Assembly: GCA_964525565.1 (NCBI GenBank)
Contig: CAZGHI010000010.1
Location: 1 to 64,000, forward strand
Reading direction: 5' to 3'
Length of the DNA: 64,000 bases
Origin: OLB6 sp964525565
GTDB lineage: Bacteria > Bacteroidota > Ignavibacteria > Kapaibacteriales > Kapaibacteriaceae
The first letter of the stretch is position 1; every line of letters begins with the position of its first letter. The notes beneath the pieces were generated by a model. It saw only the letters and a program-made list of their open reading frames with translations. It made no database searches and had not been told where the DNA came from. Made by a program: the position numbers and the translations under genes. Shown here in pieces: positions 1 to 9,241 of this stretch.

Positions 1-91
1 CTCGAGGCCCGGCTGCAGGTCGTGCGCCTGCTCGTACTCGTCGACGTCGAGGGAGCTTCCGTCCGAGGCGCCGAACGTCGAGGCCGCGGCG
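1..91. other. Probable chimeric scaffold end from a high-GC genome
   Basis: Counted by hand, 67 of these 91 bases are G or C, far above the rest of the window. SecA homology in the plus frame begins only at the Asp codon at 92-94; upstream of it the translation (PNVEAAA) does not resemble the SecA sequence expected before DLMRLF. On the minus strand, bases 90 to 1 form 30 uninterrupted codons, 29 of them ending in G or C, which is how coding sequence of a very GC-rich organism such as an actinobacterium looks. I infer a misjoined read or contig end rather than native sequence. Confidence 0.7.
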
Positions 92-1075
92 GATTTGATG
101 CGATTGTTCCAGGGCGATCGAATTGCAATGGTCATGACGAAGCTCAAGGTGCCTGAAGGTGAGCCAATTCAAAGTCCGCTTGTGACAAAAAGCGTTGAGA
201 ATGCACAAAAGAAAGTTGAAAGCAACAACTTCTCCACACGAAAACGTCTTCTGGAGTACGACAACGTAATGAACCAACAGCGTGAAGTGATTTACGCAAG
301 ACGCAGACACGCTCTCATGGGTGAACGACTAAAGTCAGAGGTTCTTGAATACGTAGAAGAATTTGCAAGTGACCTGTTCGACACCTACTTCGAAGAGAAG
401 AATGCTCAGGCATTTGCCAATGAATTGCGAACAGCACTGCTTCTAGACCCGCACATAACAGATGCCGACATGTCTTCGAAACCAAAGAGTGCTATCATAA
501 ACGAAGTTATGGCTCTGGCAAACGAGTTCTATGAGCGGAAGGAAGAGTCTTTGAGCAGTACCTTTATGGCCTCGCTTGAAAGGTATGCATTTCTTCAGAC
601 CATTGACGAGCAATGGCGTGAACATCTTCGCGGTATGGACGACCTGAAAGAAGGTATTTACCTGCGGGCGTATGGACAAAAGGATCCACTGCTGGAATAC
701 AAGCAGGAAGCGTACAAGGCTTTCCTCGAGTTGATTAAGGAAATCAACAAAAGCACAGCTCAGGTTGCTTTTAAATACTTCCCCCGTGTTGTTGAACGCA
801 CTGCCGATGCACCGAAAGCCCGACCAACCGAAGCACCGCAGGTTCGTTCCACTGTATCAGCTTCCCGTTCACTACAGTTTTCTCATGCCACGCCAACATC
901 GTCGTTTAGCGGCGGGACAGTACAGCAAGGCGCTACTGAATCTCCTGCACAGACTGTTAAGCATGAAGCACGAACCTTCGGCCGAAATGAACCGTGCCCG
1001 ATAGAGCCGGGTAAAAAATTCAAGAACTGCTGTGGGGCTGCTGGACATCGTACATGTGTCAAACTGAATCAGTAA
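92..1075 (+). CDS. secA: Preprotein translocase ATPase SecA, C-terminal part (5' end missing)
   Basis: SecA is the motor ATPase that pushes preproteins through SecYEG. Only about the last 327 residues are present, beginning inside the DLMRLF...DRI segment. The hallmark stretch RKRLLEYDNVMNQQREVIY of the helical scaffold follows, then EQWREHLRGMDDLKEGIYLRAYGQ. A low-complexity Pro/Ser/Thr linker leads to the C-terminal zinc motif. That motif normally reads CPCGSGKKFKNCC; here it is CPIEPGKKFKNCC, with ATA (Ile) at 1001-1003 where the second Cys should be, so one zinc ligand is lost. The N-terminal DEAD motor is lost at the chimeric boundary. TTG (95) and ATG (98) are in frame but are not true starts, because homology continues upstream of them. 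Confidence 0.93.
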   Translation, partial: DLMRLFQGDRIAMVMTKLKVPEGEPIQSPLVTKSVENAQKKVESNNFSTRKRLLEYDNVMNQQREVIYARRRHALMGERLKSEVLEYVEEFASDLFDTYFEEKNAQAFANELRTALLLDPHITDADMSSKPKSAIINEVMALANEFYERKEESLSSTFMASLERYAFLQTIDEQWREHLRGMDDLKEGIYLRAYGQKDPLLEYKQEAYKAFLELIKEINKSTAQVAFKYFPRVVERTADAPKARPTEAPQVRSTVSASRSLQFSHATPTSSFSGGTVQQGATESPAQTVKHEARTFGRNEPCPIEPGKKFKNCCGAAGHRTCVKLNQ

Positions 1076-1174
1076 GGATTCAGTCCCATTATGTTCGCTG
1101 TAATTTGCTGATAGGAATTCCTTGGTAGCACAATGCGGCGTGTATGCCGCGTGCATCAACAACGTACATGGGTT

Positions 1175-2344
1175 CTATTCGTCTGCCGTAGTCTCAATCA
1201 ACCCCCCATCTGCAAGGTCTTCGGGTGGGTGTAACACCACACGCTCGCCTTCACGAAGGCCGGAGACAACCTCTACATTCATGGCAGAACGGCGTCCTAG
1301 CGTTACGTTGCGTTTTGCAACAACATCGTTCTGAACCACAAAAACATACCATAGGCCATTTTCCTTGGCAAGAGCTCCAAGTGGTATCACAGTGGCATTG
1401 GTGTTTTCGTAGAGAACTACATGAGCGTCTGCTTTATATCCATCGCCAAGGCCGATTGGTGGATGTTGTACGTCTGCAATCACCTCCACTCTCTTCTCCT
1501 CCACACCAAGAGCAGAAACCTTGATTCTGGCCGCAGGTTCAATGGTTTTAACTACCGCAACCAGTGTATCATCTGTGCCCCACCCATCTAAAAGAACCTT
1601 CATCCCCCTCTTGATTCGAACAGCATCTGTGCTTAGAACATCAATCACAACTTCAGTTGTGGTAGATGTTCCAATCTCCATCAATAGGGAGCCTGCTGCA
1701 AGTGGACGTTCAAATTCTTCAAATCTGCGTAGCACGATCCCGCTCACCGGTGAAACAACGTCAATGCGCTGACCAGGCTCTGCTGCAGTTGCAGCTTTTG
1801 CTGCATTGGCCGTATAGGCTGCAACATGTACCCGTGATTCAGCAGCTTCGAACTCGGCACGAAGTCTGTTGTAAGCATCGCTAGCTAATTCTGCTTCTTC
1901 CTTGGAGATAGCCCCTGATGCAAATAACCGTTGCGTTCTTTCCGCGCGCCGCCGAGCTTGCTCCAATGTCGGCTGAATAGCTGCAAGTGCCTGACGTGCC
2001 TCTCGTTCGGCAGACCGTGCCGCATCGTACCGGGCTGCAGCTTCTGAACGTTGGCGTGCATCAAGTGCGGGAGGAACGTAGTACGTTATAACCTGTCCTC
2101 TTTTCACAGAGTCTCCCGGAGCCAGAAGAATCTGCGCAACTGTACCATTCACCGGCATCGCAATCAGGTGGCGGTGCTTGAATCGTATGCGCGATTCTGC
2201 GTCAACTGTTTGCCGCAATAATCCTCGCCGAACAGAGATTGTCTCAACAACAGTTGGCTTGGGTAAAAGCGACAGTCCGATAAGGACTGCCACAATGAGT
2301 CCTGTAATAATCCAACCGAGGTGTTTGGGTTTCCGAATATTCAT
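1175..2344 (-). CDS. Membrane-fusion (periplasmic adaptor) subunit of an ABC exporter
   Basis: This 389-residue protein is an HlyD/MacA/DevB-type adaptor that links an inner-membrane ABC exporter to the outer membrane. A single N-terminal membrane anchor spans about residues 9-29. Then come a barrel-sandwich (lipoyl-like) half, an Ala/Glu/Arg-rich coiled-coil hairpin at about residues 95-190, the second sandwich half and C-terminal beta-barrel domains. The ATG at 2344 is preceded by GGGAG and lies 7 bases after the permease stop, so it is the last gene of the ATPase-permease-adaptor operon. No TolC-like outer-membrane factor is adjacent. The substrate cannot be told; macrolide, lipid or peptide export are all possible. 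Confidence 0.87.
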   Translation of the reverse strand: MNIRKPKHLGWIITGLIVAVLIGLSLLPKPTVVETISVRRGLLRQTVDAESRIRFKHRHLIAMPVNGTVAQILLAPGDSVKRGQVITYYVPPALDARQRSEAAARYDAARSAEREARQALAAIQPTLEQARRRAERTQRLFASGAISKEEAELASDAYNRLRAEFEAAESRVHVAAYTANAAKAATAAEPGQRIDVVSPVSGIVLRRFEEFERPLAAGSLLMEIGTSTTTEVVIDVLSTDAVRIKRGMKVLLDGWGTDDTLVAVVKTIEPAARIKVSALGVEEKRVEVIADVQHPPIGLGDGYKADAHVVLYENTNATVIPLGALAKENGLWYVFVVQNDVVAKRNVTLGRRSAMNVEVVSGLREGERVVLHPPEDLADGGLIETTADE

Positions 2345-2351
2345 AGCTGGG

Positions 2352-4720
2352 TTACTCCCTTGATTTTAAGACAGCAATCAGATCCAACCTGCGAAGTCGG
2401 AACCAAATCAAAATGCCTGTTACCATGGCTACAATTACGATAGTTGCTGCACCAATTCCTACATTGCTTACTGTGAGTACTCCCGGAAAGCGAAACAGAT
2501 CGTTCGACAGAGCACTTGGTAGCATAAGCACGGTACCCCACCCAATCATCACTCCAACAGGAATCGCCATCATCGTGATTATGAGCTGCTCACCAACGAG
2601 AATCAAGCTGATCTCGGATAGAGTAAAACCAAGAATTCGAAGTTGAGCAAGCTCGGTTGACCGTTCCGATAGCGCAATACGTGCGCTGTTGTAAACAACT
2701 CCAAATGCAATTACCACAGCAAATCCAACCATATAGAACGTGGAAATATCCATGTTCTCTTTATAGTTATCATCGAAGCTTTGAATTGTGGTTCGCCGCG
2801 TAATAACTCCGGACGCTGCCGGAACATTTTTAAGTCCGGCAGAGAACTGGCCTTCATAGTCCGGGTCCAATAAAACATTAACACCGGACACGCTACCCTG
2901 TTCATCGAGAAGCCGACTGAGAGCGTCACGGTTCATGTATGCTTGTACTCCAAACACTTCGTCGGCCCGTCCGGCATACTGCACGTTTATTGTTCGTCGG
3001 TCACCTTCCAATAGTTGTACTGTTAGATAATCTCCTTCACGGAGACCGAACTTGTNNNNNNNNNNNNNNNNNNNNNNNNNNNNNNNNNNNNNNNNNNNNN
3101 NNNNNNNNCCTTTCCGTTTTCATCTACAACGCGCACGAGCTCCTGTTCATTAGTGATGCTCGTAATCGCCAGCCGTCTGGTATGTCGTTCAAACGACACG
3201 TCAACAGGGACCATACGAAATGGTTCGGCGCGTAACACTCCCGGCAAATTCATCACACTGTACAAAGCAGTCTCGGATCGTGGTAGCATGAACGAGACGT
3301 TCGCATCTTGGCGGGAGGCTTTGTTAAACTGGTAATCAAGAATGAGATTAAACATGTCGAACATTGACCGGCCAATAATGAGAATTGCCATGGCCAACCC
3401 TATAGCTAGCGTACTAATGGCTGTTTTAAGTGGACGGCGTACTATTGTTCGCCACATCATTCTGCTTACCGGGTCTAATCGCTTCATGATTCCCAACCTG
3501 TCCAGCATACCAGGCCGAAATGATTTGGGTGCTGCAGGCCGCATCGCCTCCGCGGGTGGTAACCGAACGATACTTCGTACGGCACCGACTGCTCCGAGGA
3601 CTGCCGCTGCAACACTGAGAAGTACCCCCCCCAGAATCACACCTTCGGGCATGTCGAATTGGAGTACCGGGAAACGGTAGAATTTTGCATACAGTTTTGT
3701 CAGCCCTTGCCCAAGTGCATCGCCCCCTATCAAGCCCAGCACCGTTCCTCCGGCAACAGCAATTAAAGCAAACCCTACGTAGTGCAGGCCTATTTTGGCA
3801 CTCGTGTACCCGAAAGCTTTGAGTATGGCTACTGACATGCGTTGGGTGCTCACCAAGCGCAGCAAAGCAACATTCAGAAGGAATATTGCCACTCCAAGAA
3901 ATATCGAAGGAATAATGACGGCCTGAGCAGTAACCTGCGCAATTTCATCATTCAAAAAACGGTGGGAGATCTGCTCGTCGCGTCCAATGGAACCAATTGC
4001 ACCGTACTGTTCAACAAGCACATCAATATGTTCACGAACAGATTTCTCGGATGCTCCAGGTTCTAACTTTACAACAGCGCTGTTAAACGCACCGGTCATA
4101 TCAGTTGCTGCTGCCAATGCACTGCGCGCCATGTACATGGTACCGTACCGTTTGTTATCAATAATCATCGTACCCGGTGGCATCTCGATAATGTATTCCG
4201 GATTGATGCATATACCCACAACAGTGAGTTGGCGTTTATGGCCGTTAATTACAGCCTTAAACTGAGACCCCTCCGTGTATAGATTGGCATCTGCAAACGC
4301 TGAAGAAATAATGACTTCGTTGTCCGAGCCTTCCTTCACCCAGCGCCCGCTCCGTAAGAAAAGCCTACTCAGATTGGGCTGTCCATGATCAGGGATGGAA
4401 AGAATCGTACCGCTTGCCGGTTCCGAAAGTCCGGGTAAATCCAGTAGCGCTTCCTGCACAATCCTTGTCTGGACAAGTGCTACTCCTTGGATAGCAGCGA
4501 TACTTTGGGCTATGGTTTCAGGTACACGTTTAGCGGTAATGAAGATGTCAGGAAAACGTGTTTCATCGTAAAACGACGACCGAGTTAATTGCAATGACGC
4601 CCCTACACTGCGAAAGGCTGCGAAGTTGGCAATGCCACAGGCTATTACTAGAACAATGGCAATAATTTGACCACGTAAATGGCCAACCTCACGGAATAGT
4701 TTTTTTGTAAGGGCACGCAT
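2352..4720 (-). CDS. FtsX/MacB-type ABC transporter permease (interrupted by an N gap)
   Basis: This is a permease of roughly 790 residues with an N-terminal membrane segment, a large periplasmic domain (MacB_PCD-like), three central membrane helices, then a second periplasmic domain and three C-terminal helices, i.e. two FtsX units as in DevC/LolE-type exporters. Unknown bases at 3056-3108 split the reading frame: the part before the gap ends near VVDENGK and the part after resumes at KFGLREGDYLTVQLLEGD. The two frames differ by one base across the 53 Ns, so the true gap is probably 54 or 51 bases and the gene is intact. It follows the ATPase stop after one base and precedes the adaptor gene. 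Confidence 0.87.
3056..3108. other. Assembly gap (53 N) inside the permease gene
   Basis: A run of Ns whose length disagrees by one base with the reading frames on each side. See the permease entry. Confidence 0.99.
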
Positions 4721-4721
4721 G

Positions 4722-5480
4722 TTACCAGGCCAACTCTCGTGGCGATCGTGTTACGGTATTCACACGCTCTTCGATAATCTCACCACTCCGCATTCGAATC
4801 ACTCTATGGGCCATATCGGCAATGGAGGCGTTGTGTGTGATGAGAACAACTGTTGTGCGCAGGTCTCTTTGTATTCGTTGAATCACTTCAAGTACGAGCA
4901 CTCCGGTCTCAAAATCCAAGGCTCCTGTTGGCTCATCGCACAACAACACATCCGGTTGCTTAGCAATGGCCCTGGCAATCGCAATCCGCTGCTGCTCACC
5001 TCCGGAAAGCTGCGACGGGAAGTGGTTCTTGCGTTCTTCCAATCCAACAAGCTTCAGAGCTTCCTCGGCACCTAGTGGATTGCTGGCAATGTCCGTGACC
5101 AGTTGAACGTTCTCCAGTGCTGTAAGGCTGGGAATGATATTGTAAAACTGAAATACAAATCCCACATGTTCACGTCTAAAACGAGTGAGCTCNNNNNNNN
5201 NNTTTCTACGATACTGAGTAAGAACACTTTCTGTAGCGGCAGTTATCTCTGTTTGTCTGTATCGGACCACACCTGATGTGGGTACATCCAACCCACCTAA
5301 TATGTTCAGCAAAGTTGATTTTCCACTCCCAGACTCACCAAGAATAACAACAAGCTCTCCGTTGGGAATGTTTACCGAAACATTCCGCAAAGCATGCACC
5401 TGAACGTCGCCCATGGTGTACGTTTTCGAGATATCGCATACCTCGAAGATGTATGTACTCTGATCGGTGGTACTAAGCAC
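4722..5480 (-). CDS. ABC transporter ATPase, LolD/MacB-N type
   Basis: This is the nucleotide-binding subunit that powers the adjacent FtsX-type permease. Visible motifs are Walker A GESGSGKST, Q-loop region GFVFQFYNIIPSLTALENV, signature LSGGEQQRIAIARAI, Walker B VLLCDEPTGALD and H-loop VVLITHN. At about 252 residues it has normal length. A 10-N gap at 5193-5202 interrupts it; the flanking peptides LTQYRRK and LTRFRRE look like two versions of the same segment, so the gap is probably a failed overlap rather than missing sequence. It is the first gene of a three-gene operon reading leftwards. No clear TAnnTTTG box precedes the ATG at 5480. Confidence 0.92.
   Translation of the reverse strand: MLSTTDQSTYIFEVCDISKTYTMGDVQVHALRNVSVNIPNGELVVILGESGSGKSTLLNILGGLDVPTSGVVRYRQTEITAATESVLTQYRRXXXXELTRFRREHVGFVFQFYNIIPSLTALENVQLVTDIASNPLGAEEALKLVGLEERKNHFPSQLSGGEQQRIAIARAIAKQPDVLLCDEPTGALDFETGVLVLEVIQRIQRDLRTTVVLITHNASIADMAHRVIRMRSGEIIEERVNTVTRSPRELAW
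5193..5202. other. Assembly gap (10 N) inside the ABC ATPase gene
   Basis: A placeholder-length gap. Near-duplicate coding segments on its two sides suggest overlapping contig ends from slightly different alleles. Confidence 0.99.
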
Positions 5481-5525
5481 TGTAGTTATCGCAACTTTTT
5501 GAACATTCTAATAACAAAACCGATG

Positions 5526-5547
5526 AAAAACCGTGCAGACTACGGTT
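5526..5547 (-). terminator. Rho-independent terminator of the thyX-peroxidase operon
   Basis: Read on the minus strand, the arms AACCGT and ACGGTT flank a 7-base loop and run into five Ts (5526-5530 on the plus strand are As). The peroxidase stop codon (5540-5542) lies at the stem/loop junction. Confidence 0.6.
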
Positions 5548-6580
5548 GAAGATATAAAGGGTTACGCAACACTGAACTATCTGTAAGGGCGCGCAGAAAG
5601 GCTACAAGTGCTGATTTCTCCTGCTCAGTAAGATTTAACTTACCAACACGTTTGTCTTTGTTGTTGAATGCCGAACCGCCTTTGTTATAGTGCTCAATAA
5701 CATCCTCAAGTGTTTCAAGAATACCGTCTTCACTATCGCCAGTAGCCATATACGGGGGGGTAAGCGCAACGTTGCGAAGCATAGGCGTCTTGAATCGGCC
5801 TTCGTCTTGTGGATCGCGTGTAACTTCGTACCGCCCACGGTCAAAGTAATGATGAAAGAGCCCAACGCTGTGGAATGAATCATCTGTTAAATCCGGTCCG
5901 CTGTGACACGATGCACACCGTGTTCTGTCGCTGAAAAAGAGTTGCATGCCCCATCGTTCCATTGCATTTAATGCCATTGAATCCCCTCGTCGGAAACGAT
6001 CGTAAGGGCTGTCGGCAGAAATGATCGTCCGCTCGAATGTCGCGATTGCCTGCATCACTCTGCGCATGGTTACCACCGTATCGTTGAACGCTTTTTGCCA
6101 GTCCGCTGCATATTCTGCAGACCGTAACAGCCGAGCTACGGCTACGGTGTCCGCCGCCATTTCAATCGGATTGAGAAAAGCCGCCATGGCTTGATCTTCG
6201 AGCGTTGCTGCACGTCCATCCCAAAAGAGGAATCTGCGGTATCCTGCATTGATTATTGATGGTGAATTCCTGTTTCCCTGATTGCCATCTATTCCCTGAC
6301 TTACCTGCCGTGGTGCATCACTGAACGAAGACTCAGGTCGGTGACATGTTGCGCAAGCAATGGTTCCATTTCGTGATAAACGTGCATCGTAGAATAATCG
6401 CCGTCCAAGCATAGCCTTGTTCAAGGTAACGGGGTTATCCGCAGGCGTTGGCATTGGAGGCATGTGTGATGGTGGACGGCCAAAGTCGTCTTTGACACTG
6501 CTCACCGTACTTACAGTAGCATCGCAACCCGCTAAGAAGGCGGCAAGAAGGATCAGGATAACGAACAACACATGCATCAC
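5540..6580 (-). CDS. Di-haem cytochrome c peroxidase / MauG-family lipoprotein
   Basis: A 346-residue bacterial cytochrome c peroxidase family protein, predicted to reduce hydrogen peroxide in the periplasm with electrons from small c-type cytochromes. The N-terminus is a lipoprotein signal with lipobox LAGC (lipidated Cys at residue 19). Two haem-c motifs are present, CATCH at about residues 76-80 and CASCH near residue 220, matching the high- and low-potential haems of the family. The start overlaps the thyX stop by 4 bases (ATGA), so the two genes are translationally coupled. A terminator overlaps its stop. The substrate could differ from peroxide, as it does in MauG relatives. Confidence 0.9.
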   Translation of the reverse strand: MMHVLFVILILLAAFLAGCDATVSTVSSVKDDFGRPPSHMPPMPTPADNPVTLNKAMLGRRLFYDARLSRNGTIACATCHRPESSFSDAPRQVSQGIDGNQGNRNSPSIINAGYRRFLFWDGRAATLEDQAMAAFLNPIEMAADTVAVARLLRSAEYAADWQKAFNDTVVTMRRVMQAIATFERTIISADSPYDRFRRGDSMALNAMERWGMQLFFSDRTRCASCHSGPDLTDDSFHSVGLFHHYFDRGRYEVTRDPQDEGRFKTPMLRNVALTPPYMATGDSEDGILETLEDVIEHYNKGGSAFNNKDKRVGKLNLTEQEKSALVAFLRALTDSSVLRNPLYLQP

Positions 6581-7419
6581 ATCAACTTGGCTAGCTTCTC
6601 CCGAAACTCTCGCAGCTCACGACCCTTTAACCCTACCTGTTCCATGAGTTCGTCGGTTGCAGCGTCTTTATCAATGAGCTTCCCTAAAGCCTGCAATTCT
6701 AACCGCGTGAAACGTGCAGCAAGCAACATATAATCTTCAAAGGCTTCCCACGCAAGCGGAACAATGTCCTTAACAATTGCTCCTATAGCTTCTGCATATA
6801 CACGGATTTCGTACTGCGCATGACTATCCATTCGCAATCGGAGAAAGTGAAAAAGATTATGCAAGTCAATCTTCCAGTACCACTCCGTGTAGTTGCTCAC
6901 GGGTAAGTTGATGCGAGCAATTTCTCTAGCCAGACCAGTAGAGAGCAGACCTTGGTATTGGCTATACATGGCAGCCTGAGCATCGCGAATCTCGTGTACA
7001 ATCTGCTCCGCTTCTGATGTGCTAAAAGGGTCTTCGGCTCTTCCCTGTTTATTCGTTGTGCTCTGAGAACGAACTTGCTCCAGTTCCGGGACATAAAATT
7101 CGTCCTTCATCTCCGAGTACCGACCACTATACTCATTCACATTGGCAGTTCTATGCCGGATCCACTGTCGAGCAACAAAAATTGGGAGCTTCACATGAAA
7201 TTTGAACTCAACCATTTCAAAGGGGGTGGTGTGCTGATGCCGCAATAAGTAGCGAATCAGGCCTCGATCTTCGTGTACTTGTTTGGTCCCGGCCCCATAA
7301 CTAACACGGGCTGCTTGCACGATGGACGAGTCGTTGCCCATTACGTCTATTAACCGTACAAATCCTTTGTCGAGACAAGGGTATTCAATACCACGAGCGG
7401 ATGGTGTTGTCGTTTCCAT
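6577..7419 (-). CDS. thyX: FAD-dependent thymidylate synthase ThyX
   Basis: ThyX methylates dUMP to dTMP using methylene-tetrahydrofolate and NADPH through FAD. The family signature RHR followed by seven residues and Ser is seen as RHRTANVNEYSGRYSEM. Further conserved segments include VEFKFHVKLPIFVARQW and the YTEWYWKIDLHNLFHFLRLR region that binds FAD and nucleotide. The length of 280 residues is slightly long for the family. A perfect -7 box (TATCTTTG on the minus strand) ends only 4 bases before the ATG at 7419, which both supports this start and suggests a leaderless mRNA. It is the first gene of an operon with a cytochrome c peroxidase. Confidence 0.96.
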   Translation of the reverse strand: METTTPSARGIEYPCLDKGFVRLIDVMGNDSSIVQAARVSYGAGTKQVHEDRGLIRYLLRHQHTTPFEMVEFKFHVKLPIFVARQWIRHRTANVNEYSGRYSEMKDEFYVPELEQVRSQSTTNKQGRAEDPFSTSEAEQIVHEIRDAQAAMYSQYQGLLSTGLAREIARINLPVSNYTEWYWKIDLHNLFHFLRLRMDSHAQYEIRVYAEAIGAIVKDIVPLAWEAFEDYMLLAARFTRLELQALGKLIDKDAATDELMEQVGLKGRELREFREKLAKLM

Positions 7420-7423
7420 ACAG

Positions 7424-7431
7424 CAAAGATA
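7424..7431 (-). promoter_or_regulatory. TAnnTTTG -7 box of thyX
   Basis: The minus strand reads TATCTTTG, a perfect match to the Bacteroidota sigma-70 -7 consensus. Only four bases separate it from the thyX ATG, implying transcription starts at or next to the start codon. Confidence 0.65.
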
Positions 7432-8563
7432 CCGGTTGCTCCATCCAGGACAGTCATTCTCCGGTGTTGACCTTTCGACGAATCTGATACAATGTGCAAA
7501 TTGTGTCGGTTATTTACCAACAGCCGGCAATCTGCGTTACGATTGTACCCTGTTCATGAACCATCGTAGTATGCCCCATCGTACATCGGAGTGAATGAAT
7601 ATGGCGATATACCTGTATTGGCTACCGGCACTATTGCATGTTCTACATCGAACCTTTCTATCCTTTACCAACTGACTCTAATCGCAGTACAGAACTGTTT
7701 GACACCCGTACACGAATGTTCCCTGCCTACTATCGGTGTTGTTGATAGCATTCATACTCAGTGGCAATGCTTTAACCGGATTTTCTTTGATCATTTTGCA
7801 GATCACCAGGTTTTTAACCAATGGCGTCATATCGTCTGCAGGTTTGCAGTGTGTTCCGACCCTTGGTTTCGTGGAGGATTCGGAGTATTGTTGGCTACAA
7901 TGTGCACAACCTGGAGCTTCAAAGACGGTTAGGTTAGATCACCGTTCACAAGCGTACACAACCTGGCTTTCAACAGATTCAATAGATCAACATTCGGAAA
8001 GCATTGCGTCCACTTATACGTGGAGTATGCTGAATGTGTACGAATCGGCTCTGCTCATCAGGATTCAACAGAGCCTGAGCAACCATAAAGTATTACAACT
8101 GCACAGACTGTAATCATGATGCTGGATTTGAAAACTATATTTTGTCACAGCCATNNNNNNNNNNNNNNTAATTGCAGTGTTCAATCATTTATGTCAGATA
8201 GGTTAGACAACCCCATTCTGGTAACGATGGAACCGATTCCATACCGATAGTGCCTGTGCAATTTGAACTATTCCCCTTTTGTCAAGCATGCGGGAAACAG
8301 AGTTGCACCCATACCAAAACGTGGAACAAAGAACAGCAATAAAACTGGCTTTGGACGCTTTGGCAATGAGTCAGAACGCATGGCGGTGATCGGACATTGG
8401 CAAACACACTCTAACCATGGCCACCAACGAAATCGAATTCTCAGCTCGCTTACAGGCGGTAAGTGCTACTACGAACGGGATGCCATTCATCCTTCAGCAG
8501 GCTAAGAACAATAAACGAATTTGCTGATCGAGACTGAAACTGTGCTCTGTGCACTGAGGACGT
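7432..8563. other. Gene-poor stretch, no supportable gene
   Basis: About 1.1 kb without a recognisable gene. Plus-strand open frames at 7591-7932 and 7736-8113 overlap each other in different frames, match nothing I know and have no ribosome-binding site or promoter box. On the minus strand, 7681-7955 is also largely open and encodes a short CxxC-containing peptide (APGCAHC). Between 8190 and 8520 on the plus strand are two short coding-looking stretches broken by stops. The region may be a decayed gene or untranslated DNA. It also contains an N gap. Confidence 0.5.
8155..8168. other. Assembly gap (14 N)
   Basis: A run of Ns inside the gene-poor region between thyX and the AIM24-family gene. 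Confidence 0.99.
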
Positions 8564-9241
8564 CTAACTGCTACCGGAAGGAATGAAAGGAGCAAGCAAA
8601 CCTGCGAATGCTTTTACATTCCGGGTTTGAATCCATACCGTGCCGGGACCAACGAATAAGCAAACAAGCCCTTCTCCAGAGGCCATTGAAGAAAGCAGTC
8701 CCTTTGATGCTGTTTTTATTGAGTATTGCATTCCGTCAGTAAAAGCCACCATATGACCGCTGTCAACAACGTATGCTTCACCAGGGGCCAGGGTGCGGGA
8801 GTATATAGCGCCAAAACTGTTCAAGAAAAGTGGACCAGAACCTGATATCCGTGAAAGGAAAAGTCCTTCACCGGATATCAATGCTTTTAGGGATCCTTGC
8901 GTACTCAACTCCAAATCGGTTGCTCCGGCAAGGTATGCTCCTCGTTGCGCCATTACCGTTTGATTGGACAGTTCCATGTGCAGAATGTCACCCGGTGAAG
9001 CCGGTGCTACAATCAATTCGCCGGGAGCATTACGGGCCTCGTAAACTGACGAGAATATGCTCTCCCCCCCGACCGCTGCTTTAAGAGTTCCAAACAGCCC
9101 CTTTCCGGAAGTGGACGTGGTTAGCTCAATGGATGGGCTCATGGACAACATGGCTCCGGGTTCGGCACGAAAACGTTCGCCTTGTTCAAGCCAAATATGC
9201 AAGGATGAATATACCGGCTGATGCTCGATAGAAAACCTCAT
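8564..9241 (-). CDS. AIM24 / TIGR00266 family protein
   Basis: A 225-residue protein of the TIGR00266/AIM24 family, a beta-rich fold conserved across bacteria and in yeast mitochondrial AIM24. Its biochemical role is unknown. The family's pattern is visible: an N-terminal QGERFRAEPGAMLSM segment, GGESIF, a central PGDILHMEL, the SGEGLFLSRISGSGPLFLNS segment, and a C-terminal GEGLVCLFVGPGTVWIQTRN. No signal peptide or membrane helix is seen. Its ATG overlaps the stop of the upstream DUF4920 gene (ATGA at 9238-9241), so the two are co-translated. Confidence 0.88.
   Translation of the reverse strand: MRFSIEHQPVYSSLHIWLEQGERFRAEPGAMLSMSPSIELTTSTSGKGLFGTLKAAVGGESIFSSVYEARNAPGELIVAPASPGDILHMELSNQTVMAQRGAYLAGATDLELSTQGSLKALISGEGLFLSRISGSGPLFLNSFGAIYSRTLAPGEAYVVDSGHMVAFTDGMQYSIKTASKGLLSSMASGEGLVCLFVGPGTVWIQTRNVKAFAGLLAPFIPSGSS

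Noticed and set aside
1131..1152. Terminator between secA and the adaptor gene
   Set aside because: The stem is only five pairs (GCGGC/GCCGC) with no T-run.
7591..8113. Two overlapping plus-strand open frames as genes
   Set aside because: Different frames, no ribosome-binding site, no recognisable domain. Kept only as an orphan-region observation.
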